The translations under genes were made by a program, and so were the position numbers. Below are positions 56,738-64,000 of a stretch of 64,000 bases of DNA, piece after piece (within the stretch, counting starts at the first letter, position 1; each line of letters opens with the position of its first letter). Origin of the DNA: Actinomycetes bacterium (GTDB taxonomy: Bacteria > Actinomycetota > Acidimicrobiia > Acidimicrobiales > Ilumatobacteraceae); the NCBI GenBank assembly GCA_014190235.1, contig BJGC01000007.1:19549-83548 (forward strand), in the 5' to 3' direction. A model generated the notes under the pieces. The model worked only from the letters and a program-made list of their open reading frames with translations. It was not told the DNA's origin and did no database searches.

Positions 56738-59700
56738 ATGGCTATTCATTTCAGCAATATTCGTCGGTCCCTGTGTCTTGGTCTTGTCAGTTTTTTGACA
56801 GCCGTGTCAGCACTTGTCGCAGTCGCCCCAAACACTGCGTTAGCTGATCCGTTCACATACTCCGACGTCTCGGCTGGTTTTCACAGCAGTTGCTCTCTCT
56901 CCACAGACGGTCGCGCATTGTGTTGGGGCTGGAACTACCAGGGGTACTTAGGAATCGGCAGTCGAGAAACATCAGTCACAGTGCCATCAGTTGTCGCTAC
57001 ACCCGCCGGCGTGCGATTTGTTTCAATCGAAGCCGGAAGCTATTTCACAACATGTGGTCTCACCACAACTGGCGCAGTGTATTGCTGGGGAGAATCTGCT
57101 CTTGGGCGCTGGACAGGTGCGCCATCAATCACCCCCGTGTTGGTCGATCTTCCTTCTGGTGTTGTGGCCACGCAACTCAGTGTTGGCGCAACTCATGCAT
57201 GTGTGATCAGCAACGACGGCGTGTATTGCTGGGGCAACTGGAGCACCGGCGAGTTGGGTGTTGGCGAAATCGAACCAACTGTTACTCCCGTGCATGTCAC
57301 ATTGCCAAATAATCAAGTTGCAGTTTCAATTGCAGCCGGCGTCGCATTTACGTGTATCGCCACAACAACTGGTTCGGCATATTGCTGGGGCACAAACACA
57401 GACGGCCAAACCGGAATCGGATACAAATCCAATCAGAGTTCCCCCATCATGGTGCCAACTGCTGTAGTGGTTCCCGACGGCGTCAACTTCGTACAAGTCA
57501 CAACCGGTCTTAATCGAGCCTGTGCTGTTGACTCCACCGGAGGTGCATGGTGTTGGGGCCACAACTACAACGGAACATTTGGCAATGGGACATACGACAG
57601 CAACTCTTCGCCACAGCGCGTGCTACTTCCGGCAGGAACTTCTTTGTCAAGCGTTTCAACTGGCTGGTATCACACATGTGGCTTGACAACAACAGGGACA
57701 TTATTGTGCTGGGGCACCAACGACAATGGCGAACTCGGCACCGGCACAACGCTTGGTGGCAAGACAATTCGCCAGACAGTGTTGCCAGACGGAGTCGTTG
57801 CCGCCAGCATCAGTGCCGGACTCGGCCAAACCTGCATGCTCTCAACAACCCACGAAGCATGGTGTTGGGGAGTTAATTATTTCGGTTCACTTGGACAAGG
57901 AACCCTTGTTGGCTCAAAACTTCCAGTAAAAATCTTGCCTGTTGGTACACCTACCGTTGCATCGCCTGCTGCGTCCAGTGTTGGTGCCGAACAAGCAACC
58001 GTCGGTGCAACTATTAGTCCCAATGGCCATATTGCATCTGTCGTGTTGGCATTATCAAAAAATTCAACACTTGCCGAATCAACGGTTCGCACCATCGCGT
58101 TGTCGGCTTCTTTGCAAAATACGCCAGCCAAGCGATTTTCATCTTTTGCAATCAGAACTTCGCTCACCGATCTAGATCCAAAGACCACCTACTACTTCGA
58201 GTTTCGTTCAACTAATGCTCTCGGCTCTACCACTTCTGCAATTGGTTCTTTTACAACTACAGGTGATATTCCCGCCGTCAACATTGATCCAATCTCTGAT
58301 ATCCATGGTGACTCAGGCATGGCATCAATGCGCGTGCACCCACATGAGCTCGCCACCACCGCAGAACTCACCTATGCCCAAGATGCATCTTTCACGCGGG
58401 ACGTCCACACCATCGGTCTCGGAACACTTAGGGGCAATGACGCTGTCGCTCTCAGCGCACTCATGCCCGAACTAGATGCACGCACTCAATACTTCGTGCG
58501 AATCAGCGCCACCAACAGACTCGGTACCACTCTTTCATCGGTGATTTCATTTACGACGGTTGGTGCATTACCCACCGCTACCACCGGCGCAGCAACCACC
58601 ACAGGCACAGGTGCCACGATCGAAGCCACTGTCAATGCAATGGACACTCGGGTCACCGCATCTGTTCAATATTGGCTCACGTCATCAAGCCCCGATCTCG
58701 CACAACACACAACAAGCCGCGTGATCAATGGCGCCACAGATCAATCCCTTTCATTTGCCGTCACCGATCTCGCGATTGCTACTAATTACTCGTATCGAGT
58801 CGTGGCCACCAACAACCTGGGCACTGTCATTGGCGACACTCGCACATTGCGCACCCGCGGCGGTTCTCCAATTGTTAGTGCCATCTCTGCCACAGACATC
58901 ACTCAAACTGGTGTCACTGTCAAAGCAACCATCGACTCCAACGAGTTCAGCACATTTACCAAAATGCAACTATCAACTGATCGTTCTTTTGTCGATGACG
59001 TCAGCGAGTACTACGTCGCCCGCACACCTGCGGGATCAACGCGCCAAGCAATTATCCCCGTTGACAACCTCACGCCACGCACTATCTACTTTGCACGTTT
59101 TGTTGCCACTAACAGTAGGGGCTCTACGACAAGTGCGAGCACGAGCTTTGTCACGCGCACTCCAATCGGAGTCTCTATCAACAATGGTGACTCCAGCACC
59201 GATTCTGCCCGTGTGATTCTCAGTATTACTGCGCCAGACAACGCCGACTCTGTCATCATCTCTCACACCCGCACCTTTACAAACCAACGAGTCTTTGATC
59301 TCGATTCCAAGATCGACTGGACACTCGTTGCGCTAACTGGTACCGAAGCAGCCACGCGCACGGTGTATGTCAAATTTGTTCTTACCGACGACACCACTTC
59401 ACCAGTCTTTAGTGACAGCATCACCCTCACGACTCCGACAAGTCTGCCTCGCGACCCTGACTCACCGGTGGGTACCACTACTACCACTGCTGCTCCGACT
59501 ACTGATGTTGTGGCCCCAACTATTGCGGCCGCAACAGTTGGTCCGCAGTTTGCCCTTAAAAAAGGTGTAGCCACTTCGAGTGTGCGCACTCGCTTAACAG
59601 TGTCCACTCGCGACGCAGCATCTGGTGTCGCTCGCATCGAAGTGCGTGACGCATCCAAAAAGAAGACCGTTCTTCGTTCATCAGTTCCGCGCAATTCTGC

Positions 59701-59803
59701 TCGATACTCAGTCAAAGTGCCAGTAGGTTCACGCAGTATTCAATTCAGGGTTATCGACCTTGCCGGCAATGCAACCGCTTGGAGAACAATCGAGTTTCGT
59801 TAA
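56738..59803 (+). CDS. Secreted protein with seven RCC1 blades and FN3-like repeats
   Basis: A 1021-residue exported protein. A signal peptide is predicted to be cut after A-L-A near residue 36. Residues about 40-400 form seven RCC1-type repeats, one full beta-propeller. Each blade has a Cys about nine residues before a C-W-G motif, suggesting one disulfide per blade. Residues about 400-800 hold four FN3-like domains, each closing near a T-x-Y-x-F/V-R-x-x-A-T-N motif. The fifth region is more diverged, and then a Thr-rich linker (T-T-T-T-A-A-P-T-T) leads to a final domain similar to other exported actinobacterial tails. No LPxTG, membrane anchor or enzyme motif was seen. It is probably a surface or matrix protein. 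Confidence 0.85.
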   Translation: MAIHFSNIRRSLCLGLVSFLTAVSALVAVAPNTALADPFTYSDVSAGFHSSCSLSTDGRALCWGWNYQGYLGIGSRETSVTVPSVVATPAGVRFVSIEAGSYFTTCGLTTTGAVYCWGESALGRWTGAPSITPVLVDLPSGVVATQLSVGATHACVISNDGVYCWGNWSTGELGVGEIEPTVTPVHVTLPNNQVAVSIAAGVAFTCIATTTGSAYCWGTNTDGQTGIGYKSNQSSPIMVPTAVVVPDGVNFVQVTTGLNRACAVDSTGGAWCWGHNYNGTFGNGTYDSNSSPQRVLLPAGTSLSSVSTGWYHTCGLTTTGTLLCWGTNDNGELGTGTTLGGKTIRQTVLPDGVVAASISAGLGQTCMLSTTHEAWCWGVNYFGSLGQGTLVGSKLPVKILPVGTPTVASPAASSVGAEQATVGATISPNGHIASVVLALSKNSTLAESTVRTIALSASLQNTPAKRFSSFAIRTSLTDLDPKTTYYFEFRSTNALGSTTSAIGSFTTTGDIPAVNIDPISDIHGDSGMASMRVHPHELATTAELTYAQDASFTRDVHTIGLGTLRGNDAVALSALMPELDARTQYFVRISATNRLGTTLSSVISFTTVGALPTATTGAATTTGTGATIEATVNAMDTRVTASVQYWLTSSSPDLAQHTTSRVINGATDQSLSFAVTDLAIATNYSYRVVATNNLGTVIGDTRTLRTRGGSPIVSAISATDITQTGVTVKATIDSNEFSTFTKMQLSTDRSFVDDVSEYYVARTPAGSTRQAIIPVDNLTPRTIYFARFVATNSRGSTTSASTSFVTRTPIGVSINNGDSSTDSARVILSITAPDNADSVIISHTRTFTNQRVFDLDSKIDWTLVALTGTEAATRTVYVKFVLTDDTTSPVFSDSITLTTPTSLPRDPDSPVGTTTTTAAPTTDVVAPTIAAATVGPQFALKKGVATSSVRTRLTVSTRDAASGVARIEVRDASKKKTVLRSSVPRNSARYSVKVPVGSRSIQFRVIDLAGNATAWRTIEFR

Positions 59804-60526
59804 TCAGAGCGCAGTGTGTTCAATAAACCTTTGCGCAACTCCAGCATCTCCAATTATCTCTACCTGTGACAGCGGTAGTCGGCGCCACAGTGCCAACAAC
59901 ACATCACTCGCCGCTCCTCGAATGGCACAGGTTCCTTTGGCGTGTTCGCGAGCCACAACAAATGTCCTCGCATCAGGCTGAGTAATTGTCCATTCGCCTG
60001 CGATGTCTGTGCAATGAATATGCACACTGCCTCCCACCGCCGGAACACCTTCTCGACCACGCGGCAAGAAATTAGACAAGAACTCATCAATGCCATCGCT
60101 GGCCAGGGCTGCTTCGATCGTGGTGCTTGTGCCTGTCGCATTCACTGCATCCCACGCATGCACTGCGGTTTCTTGCGCCATTCGTCGAACTGCCCAAGTT
60201 GACACCACTGGGCCAGTCCAAGACCAGATCATCGCCGTTGGATCTGCCTGAGTTGCGACGTTGATGAGATCCTGCAGACCTGCTGAATATGTCTTAATTA
60301 GAGCATCGTCGTCAGCACGTTTGACAGGAACCAACTTGTCAAAGCCCTGAACTCCGTCTCGAATAATCTGAACTATCGCGTTGTGTACTCGCGTGGTGTG
60401 CCACACCAGATCCGACATTGTCCAGCCAGGACACGACGACACCACACGTGTGAGATGTTGATCGGCCGCAGTCGCAAGCACTGTTCCGTCGCGCTGAAGT
60501 GCTCGTATCAATTCTGCTTTTTCCAT
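59804..60526 (-). CDS. Mycothiol-dependent maleylpyruvate-isomerase family (DinB_2-type) protein
   Basis: A 240-residue metalloprotein of the MDMPI/DinB fold. The metal ligands are likely the histidine in V-W-H-T-T-R, and the E/H pair in Q-E-T-A-V-H-A-W-D. The N-terminal helix-bundle motif W-T-M-S-D-L-V-W-H is diagnostic. Family members catalyse mycothiol-dependent isomerisation or S-transfer; the substrate here is unknown. It is preceded by the luciferase-like gene (six-base gap) on the same strand and is convergent with, and directly abutting, the RCC1-repeat gene. Confidence 0.83.
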   Translation of the reverse strand: MEKAELIRALQRDGTVLATAADQHLTRVVSSCPGWTMSDLVWHTTRVHNAIVQIIRDGVQGFDKLVPVKRADDDALIKTYSAGLQDLINVATQADPTAMIWSWTGPVVSTWAVRRMAQETAVHAWDAVNATGTSTTIEAALASDGIDEFLSNFLPRGREGVPAVGGSVHIHCTDIAGEWTITQPDARTFVVAREHAKGTCAIRGAASDVLLALWRRLPLSQVEIIGDAGVAQRFIEHTAL

Positions 60527-60532
60527 AATGGA

Positions 60533-61423
60533 CTACAGACCTTTTGTTGCGTCAGCAAGTTCTTTCCATTGCGCCATCGGAAGAACTCCTGGTGTGTCGG
60601 TGAGTACTTGCACACAGACGTGATTTGCACCAGCATCTAGATGGGCTTTGATGCGAGCGACGACCTGCTCAGTTGAGCCCCACCCAACAATGGCATCAAC
60701 AAGCGCGTCAGATGGTCCGTCAATATCTTCTTGAGTCCATCCGAGGCGTTTTAAGTTGTTCGTGTAGTTAGGTAATCCCAGATATGTCTTCATGTGTTGT
60801 CGCGCCACGTTGCGCGCCTTAGTGGGGTCCGTTTCAAAAACGACGGCCGTTTCAGGGGCCAACATTGCATCTGGCCCCAAAGCCTGACGTGCAATCACCG
60901 TGTGTTCAACGGGAACAAAATACGGATGCGCACCCATTGTGCGATCGGCTGCCAACTTCAGCATTTTTGGACCCAACGCCGCAAGCATTCGACGTGGCTG
61001 CGTACTGGGTTGAGCAGCAAAATACATTCCACGATCCATTGCGTCAAGAAACTGCACCATCGTGGAATACGGCTTGTCATATGCATGGCCATGAATATTT
61101 TCGACCATGGGCTGATGACTGACTCCGATTCCAAGCACAAACCGCTCGGGAAACGCTTCGGTCAGCGTTTTCCATCCTGCTTGCATTGTCATTGCTGTTC
61201 GTGCATGCAAACTTGCGATGCCAGTTGCCAAAATCAGATTCTGTGTTGCCGACAACAAAAGTGCTGTTGATGCAAATGGCTCGCGCCCCACAGCCTCGGG
61301 CACCCACACAGTGCCGAATCCCATTTCCTCAATGCGCGCTACTGCTTTTTGAGCAGCCGCCATGGGCTGCAAATCAAAGTCAAATGCCCACAGGCCAACA
61401 CGTCCAAGATCAAGATTGCTCAT
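60533..61423 (-). CDS. LLM-class F420-dependent oxidoreductase
   Basis: A 296-residue luciferase-like enzyme of the smaller actinobacterial subfamily. Features include G-R-V-G-L-W-A-F-D-F near the start, R-F-V-L-G-I-G-V-S-H-Q near 97 and L-A-A-L-G-P-K-M-L near 142. It ends with the C-V-Q-V-L-T segment. It likely uses F420H2. TAGTGT lies six bases before the ATG. It is likely cotranscribed with the mycothiol enzyme, which suggests a shared substrate. Confidence 0.87.
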   Translation of the reverse strand: MSNLDLGRVGLWAFDFDLQPMAAAQKAVARIEEMGFGTVWVPEAVGREPFASTALLLSATQNLILATGIASLHARTAMTMQAGWKTLTEAFPERFVLGIGVSHQPMVENIHGHAYDKPYSTMVQFLDAMDRGMYFAAQPSTQPRRMLAALGPKMLKLAADRTMGAHPYFVPVEHTVIARQALGPDAMLAPETAVVFETDPTKARNVARQHMKTYLGLPNYTNNLKRLGWTQEDIDGPSDALVDAIVGWGSTEQVVARIKAHLDAGANHVCVQVLTDTPGVLPMAQWKELADATKGL

Positions 61424-61429
61424 GTCTCA

Positions 61430-61435
61430 ACACTA
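61430..61435 (-). promoter_or_regulatory. -10 element TAGTGT, second luciferase-like gene
   Basis: Ends six bases before the ATG at 61423, leaderless spacing. The remaining 46 bases of the gap to nudC show nothing else. Confidence 0.5.
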
Positions 61436-61481
61436 AAGGCTTCGAGATCAGCGCGTCGCACCGAACACGCACTGACGATAC

Positions 61482-62312
61482 TTAGCTAGCCACCCAATCA
61501 TCAATGAGTCGACGTGCAATTGAGATTCCTGGGGGGATCATTGGTAATGCATCACGCCGATACCAGTTGGCGTCCATTATCTCTGTGGCATCGCACACAA
61601 TGTCTCCATGGTCGTAGCGTGCGCGGAATCCAAGCATCAAAGAGTGCGGGAACGGCCATGGCTGGCTCGCCACATACTGCACATCGGCGACCCAGATGCC
61701 AACCTCCTCCAAAATTTCACGCGCCACGGCCTGCTCCAAGTTTTCACCGGGCTCAACAAAACCAGCCAGACACGAATACATCGGAATTTGCCACTGCACT
61801 CCGCGCGCCAACAATGCTTCTTCGTCGTCTCCTTGACCACGAGTCACAAGGGTGATCACTGCAGGTGCAAGTCGCGGAAACGACATCAACCGACATGTTG
61901 GACACGTATAGGCACGCTCATGATCGGCGATCTGGGTGGGCGTTGCACAACGACCACAAAACTTGTGAGTGCGCCCCCACTCCACCAACTGCACCGCACG
62001 TCCCGCTACTGCCCATTCGGTCTCTGTCGCCCTGCCAAAAAAAGTGCGCAGATCAACGGCTGCTCCGTCGGCAGGGTCGTGTCCGTGCGGAACATCGACC
62101 CCCCAACACGCCGTGTCGCCGTGCATCCCCAAAAAATGTGTCGTCCATTGCGTATCGGCGCAGGATTCGTGCACCCACACCGAACTGCCCACGACATGCA
62201 CATAGCGGTGACCAGAGGCGTCATTGCTGGGTTGCATCGTCGGGACAAAGTCAGATTCGTGAGCAGCCATCGCCCACTGACGGTAGTTGTCGCAGAGACC
62301 AATAAGATGCAT
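61482..62312 (-). CDS. nudC: NAD(+) diphosphatase / NAD-capped RNA hydrolase
   Basis: A 276-residue Nudix enzyme that splits NADH/NAD+ to NMNH/NMN and AMP and removes NAD caps from RNA. It shows a zinc ribbon (C-G-R-C near 118 and C-P-T-C near 136), a Nudix box G-F-V-E-P-G-E-N-L-E-Q-A with R-E-I-L-E-E-V-G, and the NudC motif S-Q-P-W-P-F-P-H-S-L-M. All catalytic glutamates are intact. It is divergent from the thiolase; the two start codons are only three bases apart, so their promoter regions must overlap the opposing gene. Confidence 0.93.
   Translation of the reverse strand: MHLIGLCDNYRQWAMAAHESDFVPTMQPSNDASGHRYVHVVGSSVWVHESCADTQWTTHFLGMHGDTACWGVDVPHGHDPADGAAVDLRTFFGRATETEWAVAGRAVQLVEWGRTHKFCGRCATPTQIADHERAYTCPTCRLMSFPRLAPAVITLVTRGQGDDEEALLARGVQWQIPMYSCLAGFVEPGENLEQAVAREILEEVGIWVADVQYVASQPWPFPHSLMLGFRARYDHGDIVCDATEIMDANWYRRDALPMIPPGISIARRLIDDWVAS
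62303..62308 (+). promoter_or_regulatory. -10 element TAAGAT, thiolase gene
   Basis: Seven bases before the ATG at 62316. It overlaps the upstream in-frame ATG at 62307, so the true start should be 62316. It also lies inside the first codons of nudC on the other strand. Confidence 0.5.
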
Positions 62313-62315
62313 CGC

Positions 62316-63503
62316 ATGTCAACTTCATCTTCTGTCGTCATTGTCGATGCTCTCCGCACTCCAGTTGGTCGCCGCGGAGGCGGTCTGGGCTCAATGCACC
62401 CCGGAGACCTACTGGGTCTCGTCCAAAAGGGTGTGCTTGACCGCACCGGACTCGATCCTGCGCTTGTCGAACAAGTTGTTGGTGGTTGCGTGAGTCAAGT
62501 TGGCGAGCAAAGTTTCAACATCACCCGAACGGCATGGTTGGCAGCAGGACTGCCCCTCACAACTGCTGCCACAACACTCGACACACAATGTGGGTCATCC
62601 CAACAAGCAACCAATGTCGCAACGTCGATGCTGGGCTCTGGCGTCGTAGATATTGCCATGGCATGCGGTGTCGAGGTCATGACGCGTATTCCGATCGGTA
62701 TCAACTCCAGCAAAAAACTTGGTCTGGGTGTTCCGATTCCAAAATCATATTTTTCACAATACGAATTCACTTCTCAATTTGAAGGCGCAGAACGAATCGC
62801 TGAGTTGTACAACATCACCCGAGACGACACAGATGCACTCGCATTATCGTCACAACAACGTGCTGCGCGAGCATGGGCTCAAGGACACTTTGACGGACAA
62901 TGGATACCCGTCACTGCTCCAGACCTTGACGAAGAAGGTAAGCCAACCGGCACCACTCACACTGTGTCTCGAGACGAAGGCATCCGCGAAAGCTCACTCG
63001 AATCACTTGCCAAACTGAAACCTGTTGGCCGAGAAAATGGTGTCCACACAGCAGGCAACTCGTCGCAGATCTCTGACGGTGCAGCAGCACTTCTCATGAT
63101 GACAGAGCAAAAGGCAACAAAACTTGGTCTCACTCCTCGTGCCCGCGTCGTTGATACATGTCTGGTTGGCGTCGATCCAGTACTCATGCTCACGGGCCCG
63201 ATCGAAGCAACTAAGCGATTGCTCGAGCGCAACAAACTTGGCATCGACGACATCGATACGTTCGAAATTAACGAAGCGTTTGCGTCAGTTGTATTGGGAT
63301 GGGCACGTGCTACTGGTGCAGACCTTGAAAAAACAAACCCCAACGGTGGAGCGATTGCACTTGGACATCCACTTGGCTGTACCGGATCCTTTCTCATCAC
63401 AAAGGCGTTATACGAACTCGAGCGCATCGGTGGCAGATACGCGCTCATCTCAATGTGTTGTGGTGGCGGACTCGGCACCGGAACACTCATCGAACGCATC
63501 TAA
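62316..63503 (+). CDS. Acetyl-CoA C-acyltransferase (thiolase)
   Basis: A 395-residue thiolase for the last step of beta-oxidation or for acetoacetyl-CoA formation. The acylated cysteine is in T-L-D-T-Q-C-G-S-S near 90. N-E-A-F-A-S, G-G-A-I-A-L-G-H-P-L-G with the histidine, and M-C-C-G-G-G-L-G-T-G with the second cysteine complete the site. The frame is open 236 codons upstream, but that part is antisense to nudC and has no thiolase similarity. The annotation as a steroid or fatty acid thiolase cannot be separated by sequence alone. Confidence 0.94.
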   Translation: MSTSSSVVIVDALRTPVGRRGGGLGSMHPGDLLGLVQKGVLDRTGLDPALVEQVVGGCVSQVGEQSFNITRTAWLAAGLPLTTAATTLDTQCGSSQQATNVATSMLGSGVVDIAMACGVEVMTRIPIGINSSKKLGLGVPIPKSYFSQYEFTSQFEGAERIAELYNITRDDTDALALSSQQRAARAWAQGHFDGQWIPVTAPDLDEEGKPTGTTHTVSRDEGIRESSLESLAKLKPVGRENGVHTAGNSSQISDGAAALLMMTEQKATKLGLTPRARVVDTCLVGVDPVLMLTGPIEATKRLLERNKLGIDDIDTFEINEAFASVVLGWARATGADLEKTNPNGGAIALGHPLGCTGSFLITKALYELERIGGRYALISMCCGGGLGTGTLIERI

Positions 63504-63515
63504 TCCAAGGCGGGC

Positions 63516-64000
63516 GTGACGAATAATCCCTTTACGTTCGTTCGCTCTTGTGTCCTTCTGACAACAATATTCATCGTAGGCGCATGCAGTTCTTCTGATA
63601 ACGCCGCAACTTCGTTATCTTCTTCAACTGCAACTGTCACCGTAGATCGTGTCGTTGACGGCGACACCGTGGTGTTAATGATTGACGGCAAAAAAGAAAA
63701 AGTACGACTCATCGGCGTTGACACTCCAGAAACTGTCAAACCCAACATGCCAGTGCAGTGCTACGGCCCAGAGGCATCCAACGCGCTCAAGTCCATGTTG
63801 CCCAAGGGCACTCCAGTTCGCGTTGAACGAGACGAAGAAGCCCGCGACAGATATCGCCGACTATTGCTGTACATCTATCGTCTGCCCGACAATGTCTTTA
63901 TCAACTTGCAATTAGTACAGCAAGGTTTCGCACGCATTATGTCGATTGCCCCCAACACAGCCCATGCCGCTGACTTTGCCGTTGCTGCGAGCAGCGCTGA
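63516..64000 (+). CDS. Thermonuclease (staphylococcal nuclease-like) lipoprotein, partial at right edge
   Basis: An exported nuclease beginning at GTG 63516 with an AAGG ribosome-binding site about nine bases upstream. The lipoprotein signal ends I-F-I-V-G-A-C-S-S-S, with the lipidated Cys about residue 21. The SNase domain then starts V-V-D-G-D-T-V-V with the calcium-binding aspartate, R-L-I-G-V-D-T-P-E-T carrying the catalytic Arg and Glu, and D-R-Y-R-R-L-L with the second catalytic Arg. The reading frame runs off at base 64000; about 161 codons are seen and the domain is nearly complete. It probably degrades DNA or RNA outside the membrane for nutrient scavenging. Confidence 0.88.
   Translation, partial: MTNNPFTFVRSCVLLTTIFIVGACSSSDNAATSLSSSTATVTVDRVVDGDTVVLMIDGKKEKVRLIGVDTPETVKPNMPVQCYGPEASNALKSMLPKGTPVRVERDEEARDRYRRLLLYIYRLPDNVFINLQLVQQGFARIMSIAPNTAHAADFAVAASSA

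Noticed and set aside
61424-61481. Possible tRNA or small RNA in the spacer before nudC
   Set aside because: No acceptor-stem or T-loop pattern could be found; only a -10 element for the luciferase-like gene is supported.
61608-62315. Long N-terminal extension of the thiolase
   Set aside because: It is fully antisense to nudC, has no thiolase similarity, and a -10 element seven bases before ATG 62316 supports the shorter gene.
63500-63748. An 82-codon minus-strand frame at the right end
   Set aside because: Opposite to the clear SNase lipoprotein frame; no motifs.
1-64000. Horizontally acquired island, prophage or insertion sequence
   Set aside because: No integrase, transposase, terminal inverted repeats or att-like duplications were seen. 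Codon use and gene style look uniform by eye, though a windowed composition test was not possible.

Overview
The window reads as a stretch of actinobacterial chromosome, most likely from a streamlined aquatic member of the Acidimicrobiia (Ilumatobacter-like). This placement is an inference from gene content and order; no rRNA is present to test it. Supporting signs are the gene order yloV-recG-rsmD-coaD-sepIVA-DUF177-rpmF, a fused 2-oxoglutarate decarboxylase/dehydrogenase (Kgd), a GTP-dependent PEP carboxykinase, Mca/MshB-like and DinB-type enzymes usually tied to mycothiol, two F420-type luciferase-like oxidoreductases, a UvrD2-like helicase with an HRDC end, and many acyl-CoA enzymes. Genes are packed tightly, often with 1-4 base overlaps or convergent 3' overlaps. 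I saw no tRNA, rRNA, CRISPR array, insertion sequence or prophage.

Layout. 1-6.5 kb (minus strand): ribosome, CoA, cell-division and repair genes from yloV to rpmF, with one small zinc-ribbon gene on the plus strand. 6.6-8.9 kb: rpmB, a cold-shock-like gene and pckG. 8.9-12.7 kb (minus): alpha/beta hydrolase, CaiB-type racemase, PIG-L deacetylase, histidine phosphatase, small membrane protein. 12.8-19.5 kb: galK, PH-domain membrane protein, UvrD2-like helicase, thioesterase, exonuclease III, a NYN-S1-lysine-repeat protein and a HAD hydrolase. 19.5-24.5 kb: kgd, a cupredoxin lipoprotein and a PuuD-like membrane protein. 24.6-33.7 kb: ettA, CysQ-like phosphatase, CaiB transferase, UbiB kinase, then the sulfate-assimilation genes cysD, cysNC and cysH. 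33.8-43.7 kb: a split MFE-2-like hydratase/SDR pair, geranylgeranyl-reductase-like flavoprotein, nitronate monooxygenase, MFS transporter, serine hydrolase, luciferase-like enzyme, alpha/beta hydrolase and an unusual S51-like/CysS-tail fusion.

43.7-56.7 kb is a lipid or isoprenoid catabolic district. A six-gene minus-strand run holds an acyl-CoA dehydrogenase, P450 and acyl-CoA ligase, followed at 18 bases by a Zn/Mn ABC transporter. A divergent plus-strand run holds a second ligase, an SDR, an alpha/beta hydrolase and a PAP2 phosphatase. A 55-residue gene at 54433-54600, a further SDR with an in-frame minisatellite and an AttH-like protein follow. 56.7-64 kb carries a secreted RCC1 propeller/FN3-like protein, a DinB-type mycothiol enzyme, a second luciferase-like enzyme, NudC, a thiolase and a thermonuclease lipoprotein cut by the window edge.

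The most general signal outside the genes is a TANNNT -10 element lying 6-8 bases before the start codon at 15 of the genes examined. This is the layout expected for leaderless mRNAs, and it also fixes several start codons. Other structure is found in the rpmF and rpmB leaders, at three convergent junctions and in the spacer at 54601-54753.
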